Assembly: GCA_000149225.2 (NCBI GenBank)
Contig: CM000694.1
Coordinates: forward strand, 372,001 to 436,000
DNA length: 64,000 bases
Direction: 5' to 3'
DNA from: Lachancea kluyveri NRRL Y-12651
Lineage: Eukaryota; Ascomycota; Saccharomycetes; Saccharomycetales; Saccharomycetaceae
Under the pieces are notes generated by a model that saw nothing but the letters and a program-made list of their open reading frames with translations, was not told the origin of the DNA and did no database searches. How positions within the stretch are numbered: position 1 is the stretch's first letter; every line of letters begins with the position of its first letter. Of the stretch, positions 55,028 through 64,000 are shown piece by piece. The position numbers were made by a program, and so were the translations under genes.

Positions 55028-58000
55028 TACCACCCATAATGTAATAGATCTAATGAATCCATTTGTTTGTTAACAACTTAAACGTTTTTATCGGAAGAGG
55101 TTTTGTCAATATATCAGCAATGTTCTTCTTGGTCTCAATGTAGCATAAGTACAGATTATTGTCCGATACTTCATCTCTGAGTCTCATTGCTTTAGTGCCG
55201 AAGAATCTGTTCCTAAATTTCTCTTCATTTTTGGATGTAACTATACTGATTGTAGATCTGCTGTCAGTAAGTAAACATTTGATGATTGGTTTCTTATCTA
55301 GTTCCTGTACGAGATAACTTAGGTTGTTTAGTAAAGGAACAGCTTCACTGACTGCGTGTATTTCTGCTTCTGTGGTTGAAGTACACGTTAGTGAGGCTTT
55401 TGTTGATTTTCCTCCAATGACTTTTCCATTGAGTAGGAATATGTTACCAATCTGGGATTTATAATACGGTTGATTTCCGTACGAAGCATCGCTTATTACA
55501 ACTAATTTGTTTTCTGGTTTCGAAGATCTGTTTTTGTACCATATTAGTTGTCGATCTCTGGTATCCCATATGAATTGTATTAATTCAGATGTCATGTCTA
55601 GAACTTGTTTGGACGGAAATAATATATGTTGTGCAAGAGTGTTGATGTAGTACAGTAGGTCGAATCTGAACTTGTATCCAACGTACGATGCCAGGCCAAT
55701 TAGCTTTTGCATTTCGTGCACCTTCATTTTGTAATCATCTTCTTCCAGTTCTAACTCTTCTTGGTCTATGTAAAGACCGGGTTGCCCTGGAGCGGCAAGT
55801 TTCCTACCTTTCGGGTTCAAAGGTACGTTTAGGTTTGGTAATTTCTCAGTTAATGAATTTTCCATACCTAGTTTCATGTACTTACCTCTCTGGTATTTGA
55901 TTTCTAGTCCCAGGATGTCATATTGGATTTCATCATCACTATCACCTAGGTTTATGATCTTAGTGTCATATTGTCTCTTTAGTTTTTCTATGATCCTTTT
56001 GTTTGAGTTCAAGTCTTTGCTGAACAGTATCATGTCATCAACGAATAAACAGATTGTTACTTGACTGTTTTTAAACACGCATGACCATCCACGTACTTCT
56101 TCCATACCACATTTGTCTACCAGATATGACTTGATAGTTTCATACCAGTTTGCACCACTTTGTTTCAAGCCGTAAAGTGATTTTCTCAACCGTATTAACT
56201 TGTTGTTCATACCCAAATGCGGCGGAGGTCTTATGTATAATTCTTCTTTGATATCTGCGTATAAGTACGCCGAAGATATGTCTAGTTGTGTGACGTAGTG
56301 GTCATTGTCTAATGCAAGTGACAGGGATGTCATCAATGCATAATGATGTACAGTATTAGATTGCATTTCTGAGTCGTACGTATCAGGATGTTGAATGTCT
56401 CCTCTTGCAACAAATCTAGCTTTATGTGTTCCATCGCGTTTCTTGTTAAAGATGAACATTGAGTTTATCACCTTTTTGGTGTCTATTTCATTTTTGTCAT
56501 AGTATCTGTCTGTGTCCCATGTATTCATCTTTAGTAACTGATTTACTTCTTTATGGTATGCTTGAATGTATTTTTCCTTTTCCTCGATATTCTTATTATA
56601 TGTGATTGCCTCATCATATCTCAAGGTTGTTCGTATCGGTTTGATCGATTTTGCTGCTTTTACAGCTGCGATCAGGTGTATACGTTTCTTTGATCTTGGA
56701 GGTTCTAGACTACGCATGCTCTTTGTATTCCATGTGTCTCATGATACCTTAATTTCAGTTTCATTATCTTCTAATGATCTTTTCTTACTATCGATAGTAG
56801 CATAGATATTAGGTTTACCCATACCACCCAAACTGGAATTAGTTTGACGAGAGTTGATCGGTGGAATTTCTTTAAATGCATCGGGGAAACAGGTAGGAGA
56901 TTCTGGAGGTAATTCGGGAAGCGGAAGATCTTCGGTAATATACTCCTTGACGTCATGTTCAGAGTAGGTGTCTGGTGTATCAATAGGAGTGTTATAGTTT
57001 GGTATCTCACTTCCCTGTGAAGAATCATCTAGAGGAATTGGGCAGCTTATCGATCTTTTCTCGATAGTCTGATCGTTGAGATCTGGAATATTCTTGTTGT
57101 TGGTACCACCCAAACAGGGTGTTGTAACGTTCGTGAAACCGGTATCAGTATTGCTGTAGGGACCTGGATCACTCACTTTATCGTAATTATTGTATTTATT
57201 CGACTGTTGTGTGACAGAGTCGTGCGCAGGGATAACAATAGATACATCTGGTCTATTCGTACCACCCGAACAGGTACTGTCTGGATCAGGAATATTGGGC
57301 ACGTTATACCTCTTCTTTGACGGAAGGATATTGGATTCGGATATATTCGGGTCAACTTCTTTGGGTGCACGAACATTAGTAGTAGGTACGGGTTCCATTA
57401 TCGTTGGTTGAGTAGAAGTTGATAGCGAACCAGTTGCAATCAGGTCTGTGGGACTGTCATCTCTCCGGGGTTCAGTGTCATGGTCTATCTCAGATTGAAA
57501 ATTATGATCAGAATCCATGTGAAGTTCGCATGACTGTTCTATTTCATTTGAATCGATAAACGATTTGTATGAAGCAGTTAGTCGACTTATGTCTTCATCA
57601 AAGGTGAGTGCGTCGTAGTTGAATTGGTCTAATCTGGATTGCTTGTCTTGCAGAATAACGTAATTGGTAGTGTCCACTGTCTTCTTTAAAGATGGAAGAT
57701 AGATAATATATCCATAAGAGTTCCGGGATGGATGTAGAGCGTAGCCAGGGATGCCACGGGGATGTATTTTCGAATCAGGATTGTGATTATTGACTATCAC
57801 AGGTTGACCAAACGGTAGTAGGGTGCTGATGTCGAGTCCTGCTAAACCCGCGTGTTGTCGTGCAGATTTCTCGTTTTTGGGTGAAACTAAAGAGTTCCTG
57901 ACTATGGTTGAAAATTCAACTGCGGAAAACCATAAATGGTTTGGTAACCCACTGCATTGAAGCTGTGTGCGACAATCGTCTAGTAAAGTACGATTCAATC

Positions 58001-60277
58001 GTTCAGCTACACCATGAGCTCGAGAGTCTGCTGTGGTTGTATAGCATGCAGTGATACCCTTTTTAAGAAGGAATTTGTGGAGAGTTTTGTTGGTGTATTC
58101 AGATCCACGGTCCATTTGGATAACCAATACACTGGCCTTGAATTGTCTTTCAATAAAGGCTAGTATTGTGGTAAAAACCTCGAGAATGGATTGTTCACGA
58201 CGATCGTGTAATGGATAAACCCATTGAAATCTGGTTTTCTCATCGGTGAATGTTATGAAGTAGGATGGTGCACTTTTTGGCAGGTTGTGAACAGGTCCAA
58301 ATATGTCGGTATGTAGGTATTGGAAAGGTTCATACGAGTTTTGGTATTTTACTCGTGATCCCTTGACATGTCTGTGTTTGGTGCTTTTGCCGATTAAGCA
58401 GTCCGGGCATTGGTAAGTAGTCGCTTTAGACCAGTCGACATCTGATTCCTTTAGATACGTGATCGAGTTATTTTTCAGAGAATTCCGAATGGTTTGAGCA
58501 TTGGCGTGTCCAAGCATTCGATGAATCAAAGGATATGGATACTTGTGTGAGCCTTTATCAGTACCGATATTATTGACTGTTGGTACAGATAGGTTCGAGG
58601 GAATCAAGTATTTTTTGGATAGCCAGTAAAAGTCACCATGTCGAACGATATGGGCAAGTACGGTGCCGTCAGATCGCTCTAAGGTATTTTTGGTAAAACA
58701 GGCTGTGATATTTTGTTTAGCTAGCTCACTCAAACTGAGCAGATCATGGGCTATGTTCGGAGTGTGTAATACTGTTATTGATGTTTTAGTATTGTCGTCG
58801 AATTGGAATTGGAGATTACCAATGGCGTTGATCGGTATTTCCTTTTTTTGAGCATCAATTGCGCTTATGTCAATATTAGGTGACGCTGAGTGTATGTGAT
58901 GAGCGGATCTGATAAGGGTTTGTGATGCACCTGAATCAATAAGAAGGTATCCAGGAAGTTCATCATTTGAATGATCCGTGTGGTTTACCTTGGACTCAGT
59001 ATGTTTCTGGCCTAAGGTGAAGGTCGTACTGATTGTTCAGGTATATTGTTTGATCAGGTAATTCGTTGATCGAATCATTGTTCTTGTCAAAAGGGTTGTG
59101 GGATGTACACACTTTATTAGTCTTTACTGTTCTTGATTTTGGGTTACTTGTCTTTTGGGGGTTTCGAGTTACAGTTTTGGCTTTATTTGTATTTGTAAAG
59201 GCTCGAGAAGTATTCCTCTTATCACTAAGATTCTTCGAGTATGTAGGCTTATTGTATCTCGTTTCCTGTTGTTCTTCATATATGGCATGAATGTCCATGA
59301 ATAGTTCAGTAACTGTCATGTTTAGATGGCGATGACGTGCGTATCGTAAGAATCTATATTCACCAGAGAGGCCTCTCCTAATTAATTTGCACGCTAGCTT
59401 GTCGTTGATATGAAGACCGCTGTCGCGAAGTCTGTCAATAGTATTGATTACTTGTGTTTCAAACATATCTGCAGGGATACTACCATCGTATTGCAGGTTA
59501 GCGAGCGTAATATAGTCGTTTACCTCTTGATTGTCGGATTGCATTTTTTCCATGCTTTTAGTGAGAATCTTCATTATATCCGTGTAATCAACAGATAAGA
59601 TGTCTTTTACCCAAGTAGGTAGGAATTGAGATGGAGCAAACGTTTGAAAAGTGTTGTACAAGAAAGTGTGCTCGTCATATGTCATCTGACGCGTAGCTTT
59701 TCCGTTGGTTTTCGGAATAATATCACCAAGATTGGAATTTTGTAAAAACTTGATGTAATTTCTAACCCAAATTAGGAATTCACTCGATGAGGTTAAAAAC
59801 GGTGGTGGTCTGACAGATTTGTTAACGGGTGTCATATTAGACTTTGCTGATGGTGGTCCGGTAGGTGTATTGCTGGACTCAGGTGATGGAGTGCTCAATG
59901 GCGTGCCAACACCTGATGTATACTGTGGATACTGTTGTTGTGACCCAGGTGGATAGTACATGGGCGACATTTGATAAGGTGTGTACGGCATCATATATGG
60001 GTGTCCGTATACTGACCAGCCAGATGGATTGGCTTGGTTTGGGGTCATCATGCACTGCTGTAAGTACGGCCCATTCTGTGGTAATGGTGCTTGAGCAGTG
60101 TGAGGAGAGGCATGATGAGCGTTCTCGGGAACAGCTGATGACACAGGTGTTTCTTCAGGTTGAGAACTAGCCTTGGTGGAATTGTTCTCATATTCGTCGA
60201 ATTTGGAAGCTGAGACGTCTAATGGATCTTGATTCGTGTGGACTTCTTTAGAAGTAACCGAAGCACAGGCGCTACCA

Positions 60278-60420
60278 TGAGAAATAGGTGAATACTGGGA
60301 CAATTGTTGTGATTCCATTTTTAATTAAGGCTATAATAATTGGTATATGGTTATACTAGAAGTTCTCCTCACTTTTCTAGGAATCCAGAAAAGAGAGTCG
60401 ATAATTCTATATACAATTAC
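60278..60420 (-). repeat. Second, partial LTR beside the primer-binding site
   Basis: 143 bases corresponding to the 3' part of an LTR stand between the complete 5' LTR and the primer-binding site. The first 70 or so bases equal the 3' LTR; its other end resembles older LTR variants of the window. The gag start codon lies within it. Confidence 0.85.
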
Positions 60421-60742
60421 TGAGAAATAGGTGAATACTGGGACAATTGGTGAGATTCCATTTTTGGTTAAGGCTATAATAATTGGTATATGATTATACT
60501 AGAAGTTCTCCTCGTCTTTCTAGGAATCCAGAAAAGGGAGTCGCTAATTCTACATACAGATATTCTTCCTTTTATATGTTTCTGGTTCATTATCCTATTA
60601 CATTATCAATCCTTGCGTTTCAGCTTCCACTAATTTAGATGACTGTTTCTCATTCTTTGTGTCACCTTATAACACCGTGTATGATAATATACTAGTAACA
60701 CGAATACTAGTCGATGGTCGATAGTTGTATTTCGTTCCAACA
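60421..60742 (-). repeat. 5' LTR of the Ty1 element
   Basis: A complete 322-base LTR of the same length as the 3' LTR, with eight differences, ending at the target duplication ATAGT (60743-60747). Confidence 0.93.
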
Positions 60743-60747
60743 ATAGT

Positions 60748-60764
60748 TGTATTTCGTTCCAACA
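60748..60764 (-). repeat. Terminal fragment of the split older LTR
   Basis: TGTATTTCGTTCCAACA completes the LTR interrupted at 54705. Confidence 0.85.
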
Positions 60765-60872
60765 AAAAGTAGCTTATTTGAACATTAAAAATTGATACGA
60801 ACAACAGGCTATATAAGCTGGTAGTAATTGAGCACTTAACATGCTAATAAAATATAGGTATAATATTTCTCT

Positions 60873-60945
60873 GGGCACATGGCGCAGTTGGTAGCGCGCT
60901 TCCCTTGCAAGGAAGAGGTCATCGGTTCGACTCCGGTTGCGTCCA
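60873..60945 (+). tRNA. tRNA-Ala (anticodon TGC)
   Basis: 73 bases with an acceptor stem GGGCACA/TGCGTCC region, D-arm GCGCAGTTGGTAGCGC, anticodon stem CTTCC/GGAAG around loop CTTGCAA (anticodon TGC), and T-arm with GGTTCGACTCC (box B). No intron. Nearly identical to the S. cerevisiae tRNA-Ala(UGC) as I recall it. The Ty1 element lies 130 bases upstream. Confidence 0.98.
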
Positions 60946-61424
60946 AATTTTTTATGATTATTTTATCATACGCATATTTGTGGAAAATAACACAAATCTA
61001 GGTATGAATGGTAGAGAGATTGTATGTGTTTTGACTCAAACCCGTCCAAGACCATCAATTTTCTAATGCTTTTTCTAGAGATAAGGTAGCATTTGACGTC
61101 CAGATCGTACACTTGGCTGTATGTATTGTTACAGATTTTTGGTTTTTCGCATACTCTAACCCTTCCGCCTGATGATCAACTCATGAACGCGTCTCTTCCA
61201 CTTTATCGCAAATGTCAACTGATAGCGCTTATTTTAAAAGGTGGTTGTAATCGCTAACGCCGCGACCTTGGCGTTCGAAATCCTTTCCCAGCGAAGATGA
61301 TAACGTCCGTCGGCGAAAAAAGAAAAAAAAATATAAAAGGGGTGGCTGACCTTCTACCTATACCCTAGAAGTCATTTGCTCATAGTAGCATACAAATAAA
61401 ATCCAATTATTATAATATTATAAA
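60946..61424. other. Spacer tRNA-Ala to YMR226C
   Basis: This 479-base spacer carries the YMR226C promoter, with a TATA-like ATATAAAAGG at about 61331-61340 after an A-rich tract. A box-B-like GCGTTCGAAATCC is at 61271-61283, but there is no tRNA around it. Confidence 0.6.
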
Positions 61425-62231
61425 ATGTCTCAAGGTAGAAGGGCTGCAGAAAGACTAGCAAACAAGACCGTTTTTATAACTGGCGCCTCTGCCGGCATTG
61501 GCCAAGCTACTGCTTTGGAATACTGTGATGCTTCTAACGGTAAAATAAACTTGGTGTTAAGTGCCAGAAGGCTGGAAAAATTGCAAGAGTTAAAGGACAA
61601 AATCACCAAGGAGTATCCTGAAGCCAAGGTTTATATTGGTGTGCTTGATGTGACCGAAACGGAAAAAATCAAACCATTCTTGGATGGTTTACCAGAAGAA
61701 TTTAAAGATATTGACATCTTGATCAATAATGCAGGCAAAGCGTTAGGCTCTGATCCTGTTGGTACCATCAAAACTGAAGATATTGAAGGAATGATCAACA
61801 CCAATGTCTTAGCTCTTATCAATATTACTCAAGCTGTCTTGCCAATCTTCAAAGCCAAGAATTTCGGTGATATCGTAAACTTGGGGTCTGTCGCTGGTAG
61901 AGATGCTTATCCAACCGGTGCAATCTACTGTGCTAGCAAACATGCAGTCAGAGCCTTCACTCAAAGTTTGAGGAAGGAATTGGTGAACACCAATATCAGA
62001 GTGATTGAAATTGCTCCGGGTAATGTTGAAACCGAGTTTTCCTTAGTTAGATATAAAGGTGATACGGACCGTGCTAAAAAGGTTTATGAAGGTACTAACC
62101 CATTATATGCAGATGACATTGCAGACCTTATTGTGTATGCTACTTCTAGAAAGCCTAATACTGTCATTGCGGATGTTTTGGTTTTTGCTTCAAACCAAGC
62201 ATCCCCTTACCATATCTATCGCGGTGACTAA
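61425..62231 (+). CDS. YMR226C: NADP-dependent short-chain dehydrogenase, YMR226C homolog
   Basis: Classical SDR enzyme; the S. cerevisiae protein oxidises L-serine, L-allo-threonine and other 3-hydroxy acids and reduces several ketones with NADP(H). Length 268 residues (267 in S. cerevisiae). The cofactor motif is [10 protein letters not shown] near residue 20; NNAG follows near 100; the catalytic Ser is in [12 protein letters not shown] and the Tyr/Lys in YCASK near 168-172. The basic residues after the second strand (SARRLEKL) fit NADP preference. In S. cerevisiae it follows TAF7; here SNF2, the WBP2-like gene and the Ty1 element lie between. Confidence 0.95.
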   Translation: MSQGRRAAERLANKTVFITGASAGIGQATALEYCDASNGKINLVLSARRLEKLQELKDKITKEYPEAKVYIGVLDVTETEKIKPFLDGLPEEFKDIDILINNAGKALGSDPVGTIKTEDIEGMINTNVLALINITQAVLPIFKAKNFGDIVNLGSVAGRDAYPTGAIYCASKHAVRAFTQSLRKELVNTNIRVIEIAPGNVETEFSLVRYKGDTDRAKKVYEGTNPLYADDIADLIVYATSRKPNTVIADVLVFASNQASPYHIYRGD

Positions 62232-62369
62232 ACCACACTTTCAGTATATAGTCCTATACAATTTTGAATATTAACAGAACAATGAAAAACAAAAATGAAA
62301 TGAGCGAATTAGTCATTTCCACGCAGATGAATCAGAAAGTATCAAAATATCAACAAATGGAAAAATTTA

Positions 62370-62442
62370 TGCTTCCAACCAGAGTCGAACTGATGATCTC
62401 CACATTACTAGTGTGGCGCCTTACCAACTTGGCCATAGAAGC
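62370..62442 (-). tRNA. tRNA-Thr (anticodon AGT)
   Basis: On the minus strand: acceptor stem GCTTCTA with GGAAGC, D-arm GGCCAAGTTGGTAAGGC, anticodon stem CCACA/TGTGG around CTAGTAA (anticodon AGT), T-arm with GTTCGACTC. No intron. It is a clear cloverleaf. A solo LTR begins 139 bases upstream. Confidence 0.97.
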
Positions 62443-62553
62443 TACAATTTTTTACAGTTCTAATTGTGAGAATAGTCTACATTAAGTAATTGTAAACGGC
62501 CTATGCCTTAAATTGAATTTCTCAAACTACTTTGTTTTTTTTCTACCAATACC

Positions 62554-62579
62554 TGTTGGAACGAAATACAACTATCATC
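62554..62579 (+). repeat. Short LTR head in opposite orientation
   Basis: TGTTGGAACGAAATACAACT and six further bases equal the start of the Ty1-family LTR, in plus orientation, directly before the minus-strand solo LTR. It is a truncated relic. Confidence 0.75.
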
Positions 62580-62580
62580 T

Positions 62581-62913
62581 TGAGAAATATGTGAACAGTG
62601 GGACAATTGTTGAGATTCCATTTTTGGTTAAGGCTATAATATTTAGTGTACAGGGTATACTAGCAGTTTTCCTCGCCTTTCTAGGAATCCAGAAAGAAGA
62701 GTCGATAACTCTGTATACAATTATTCATATATTCTCTTCCCTTTTATATGTTTTGGTTCATTATCCTATTACATTATCAATCCTTGCGTTTCAGCTTCCA
62801 CTGACTTAGATGACTGTTTCTCATTCTTTATGTCACCTTATAACACCGCGTATGATAATATACTAGTAACACGAATACTAGTCGATGGTCGATAGTTGTA
62901 TTCCGTTCCAACA
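62581..62913 (-). mobile_element. Solo LTR of the Ty1 family
   Basis: A complete LTR of about 333 bases, more diverged than those of the Ty1 element (several small insertions and substitutions), so older. It lies upstream of tRNA-Thr. No matching 5-base target duplication is seen (CATCT before, ATATG after). Confidence 0.93.
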
Positions 62914-63126
62914 ATATGAAACTTTGCTTCAACAAAAAATTGCAATTCGCTGACCTGAATTTGGCTTTACGGAAAATATCATATAAAGCTTAAAATAATT
63001 CAAGTTTAATTCCTTACATTAGAAAATGCCTTTTTATCACTTTCTAGTAGTAACCGTAAATTAATACACATAGTTTGTGTATACCATATATGCTATATAA
63101 GTCTAAGTATGAATTACTTCGAAAAC

Positions 63127-63801
63127 TCATTTTTCCAAGAGATTTTTAAATTCATTGTAGCCAATTTCACTCTTATCACCCTTGTACCTAATAACTTCCA
63201 AAAAATACTCCTCATAATTGTTCATAATTATATCAATATGTTCCCAGCAGCCTGCCTTTTCAATTAAGTTTTGAAAAGTGTCTTCCTTGTCCCAACCTTG
63301 TTCTGGCATCACTTCAGGTAAGAACGTAGCACTACATAATTTGGAAGTTTTTGGGTGCTTAAACAGTAGCTCGATACCATGAACACCAACATCCCAATCA
63401 AATATGTCACCCTTTTGATCATTGAATATAGTTTTAAAGTCATGGAGAATGTTGCAACTGACTTTCAGTTTTTTCAATTCATTAACGGCAATTGGAGGAA
63501 ATCTGGTGTCTTGCAGCGCAGAAACTAAGGAATATTTCTCAATACCTTTCAATAATGGCAGTTTGGCAAACGTACCGATACAGCCCCTCAGAATATAATC
63601 ACCGGAAGAGTCTTTTTTCTTCCAAGTGATAAATAGAGATGTCATTTCTCGAGGTTTTGAAGTAGTCATCGGGTATGTGGGAAACAAATCATGACAAATG
63701 ATGTCGAAGGTTAGTGCCTTCGCTTGTTCCCTATAAAAATGTGCGTAAAGCTGATAAAATGCGTAGAGTGCAAAAGGTGAACTCTTCAAAGAATCTGGCA
63801 T
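63127..63801 (-). CDS. YOR289W: AMMECR1-family protein, YOR289W homolog
   Basis: Member of the conserved AMMECR1 family, whose exact activity is unknown. The 224 residues (251 in S. cerevisiae) include the invariant block LRGCIGTFAKLPLLKGIEKYSLVSALQDTRFPPI near residues 73-108, with the LRGCIG signature, and the closing PEQGWDKEDTFQNLIEKAGC. It lies beyond SNF2 as in YOR289-290. The gene reads toward the LTR cluster. Confidence 0.93.
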   Translation of the reverse strand: MPDSLKSSPFALYAFYQLYAHFYREQAKALTFDIICHDLFPTYPMTTSKPREMTSLFITWKKKDSSGDYILRGCIGTFAKLPLLKGIEKYSLVSALQDTRFPPIAVNELKKLKVSCNILHDFKTIFNDQKGDIFDWDVGVHGIELLFKHPKTSKLCSATFLPEVMPEQGWDKEDTFQNLIEKAGCWEHIDIIMNNYEEYFLEVIRYKGDKSEIGYNEFKNLLEK

Positions 63802-64000
63802 AGCTGATGTTGCTTTACTCTCATATAAAGCTTTAAAGTAAACTAAAAGGTTACTAATGTGTGGGATGAATATTTCCCTATTATTCGATACCCGTGTATA
63901 ATGATATCATACAAAGCTTCAATTCCAGAATATTCAGAAATCGCTCGTTACATTTAAGTAGTGCAACACGTTCCTACGAATTACCTCAACATTTCAGTAA
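63802..64000. other. Promoter region of YOR289W
   Basis: 199 bases at the window edge; no further gene start can be seen. Confidence 0.5.

Larger units (their letters stand above)
54706..60742 (-). mobile_element. Ty1-family (copia) retrotransposon
   Basis: A nearly full-length element in minus orientation. Parts: 3' LTR 54706-55027, pol region about 55.05-59.0 kb with reverse transcriptase/RNase H (about 55.05-56.7 kb), integrase (about 57.2-58.7 kb) and protease, gag region 58996-60318 (440 codons, the Ty1 length), primer-binding site TGGTAGCGCC for initiator tRNA at 60268-60277, and 5' LTR 60421-60742. The family's programmed frameshift site CTTAGGC lies at the end of gag. Gag starts inside the LTR sequence, as in Ty1. 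The element is flanked by the 5-base duplication ATAGT. Gag looks whole; pol looks broken, with about two breaks. The two LTRs differ at 8 of 322 bases, so it is an old insertion but not ancient. Confidence 0.95.

Noticed and set aside
61271-61283. Box-B-like GCGTTCGAAATCC suggesting another tRNA
   Set aside because: No A box and no cloverleaf can be formed around it; at best an isolated TFIIIC-like site.

Overview
The window is nuclear DNA of a budding yeast (family Saccharomycetaceae). It shows GTATGT/TACTAAC introns, ribosomal-protein genes with introns, a Ty1-type retrotransposon beside tRNA genes, and close relatives of Saccharomyces cerevisiae proteins in almost every long reading frame. 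The gene order is not that of S. cerevisiae. Two pairs of its sister regions are interleaved here as one track. Positions 1-30 kb combine the YLR363-369 genes (SSQ1, MDM30, RPS22B, GRX8, YLR363W-A, NMD4) with the YGR058-068 genes (ART5, YGR067C, VHT1, SPT4, COX18, ADE6, ERG25, SPR3, PEF1). Positions 30-64 kb combine the YMR226-230 genes (RPS10, RRP5, MTF1, TAF7, YMR226C) with the YOR289-293 genes (YOR292C, YPK9, SNF2, YOR289W). Every strand agrees with this reading. That is the pattern of a lineage that split off before the whole-genome duplication. Zygosaccharomyces or Torulaspora is my best guess, from general similarity and base composition; the species is not proven. These S. cerevisiae assignments are from memory.

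Layout. 1-10 kb: mitochondrial Hsp70 SSQ1 (cut by the window edge), F-box protein MDM30, an alpha-arrestin, a C2H2 regulator. 10-17.5 kb: RPS22 with two introns, one holding the H/ACA snoRNA snR44, then biotin transporter VHT1, GRX8, SPT4, COX18 and a small nucleolar protein. 18-30 kb: ADE6, ERG25 with a cluster of sterol response elements, NMD4, a C/D snoRNA that looks like snR48, sporulation septin SPR3 with two middle-sporulation elements, and PEF1 with an intron. 30-54 kb: RPS10, YOR292C, YPK9, RRP5, a membrane/coiled-coil protein I do not recognise, MTF1, TAF7, a WBP2-like GRAM protein, and SNF2 with a 5' intron. 54-64 kb: a Ty1-family element inserted into an older solo LTR next to tRNA-Ala, then YMR226C, tRNA-Thr with a solo LTR, and YOR289W.

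Most of the window is housekeeping: translation (RPS22, RPS10, RRP5, snoRNAs, tRNAs), chromatin and transcription (SNF2, TAF7, SPT4, MTF1), mitochondria (SSQ1, MDM30, COX18), sterol and purine synthesis, and vesicle or membrane functions. I found no defence system, CRISPR or toxin system. The most informative finds are two introns absent from the S. cerevisiae orthologs (PEF1, SNF2), two snoRNAs recognised from their guide sequences, legible promoter codes, two genes without a recognised S. cerevisiae counterpart at this locus, and a Ty1 copy that looks closer to Saccharomyces Ty1 than the host genes would predict.
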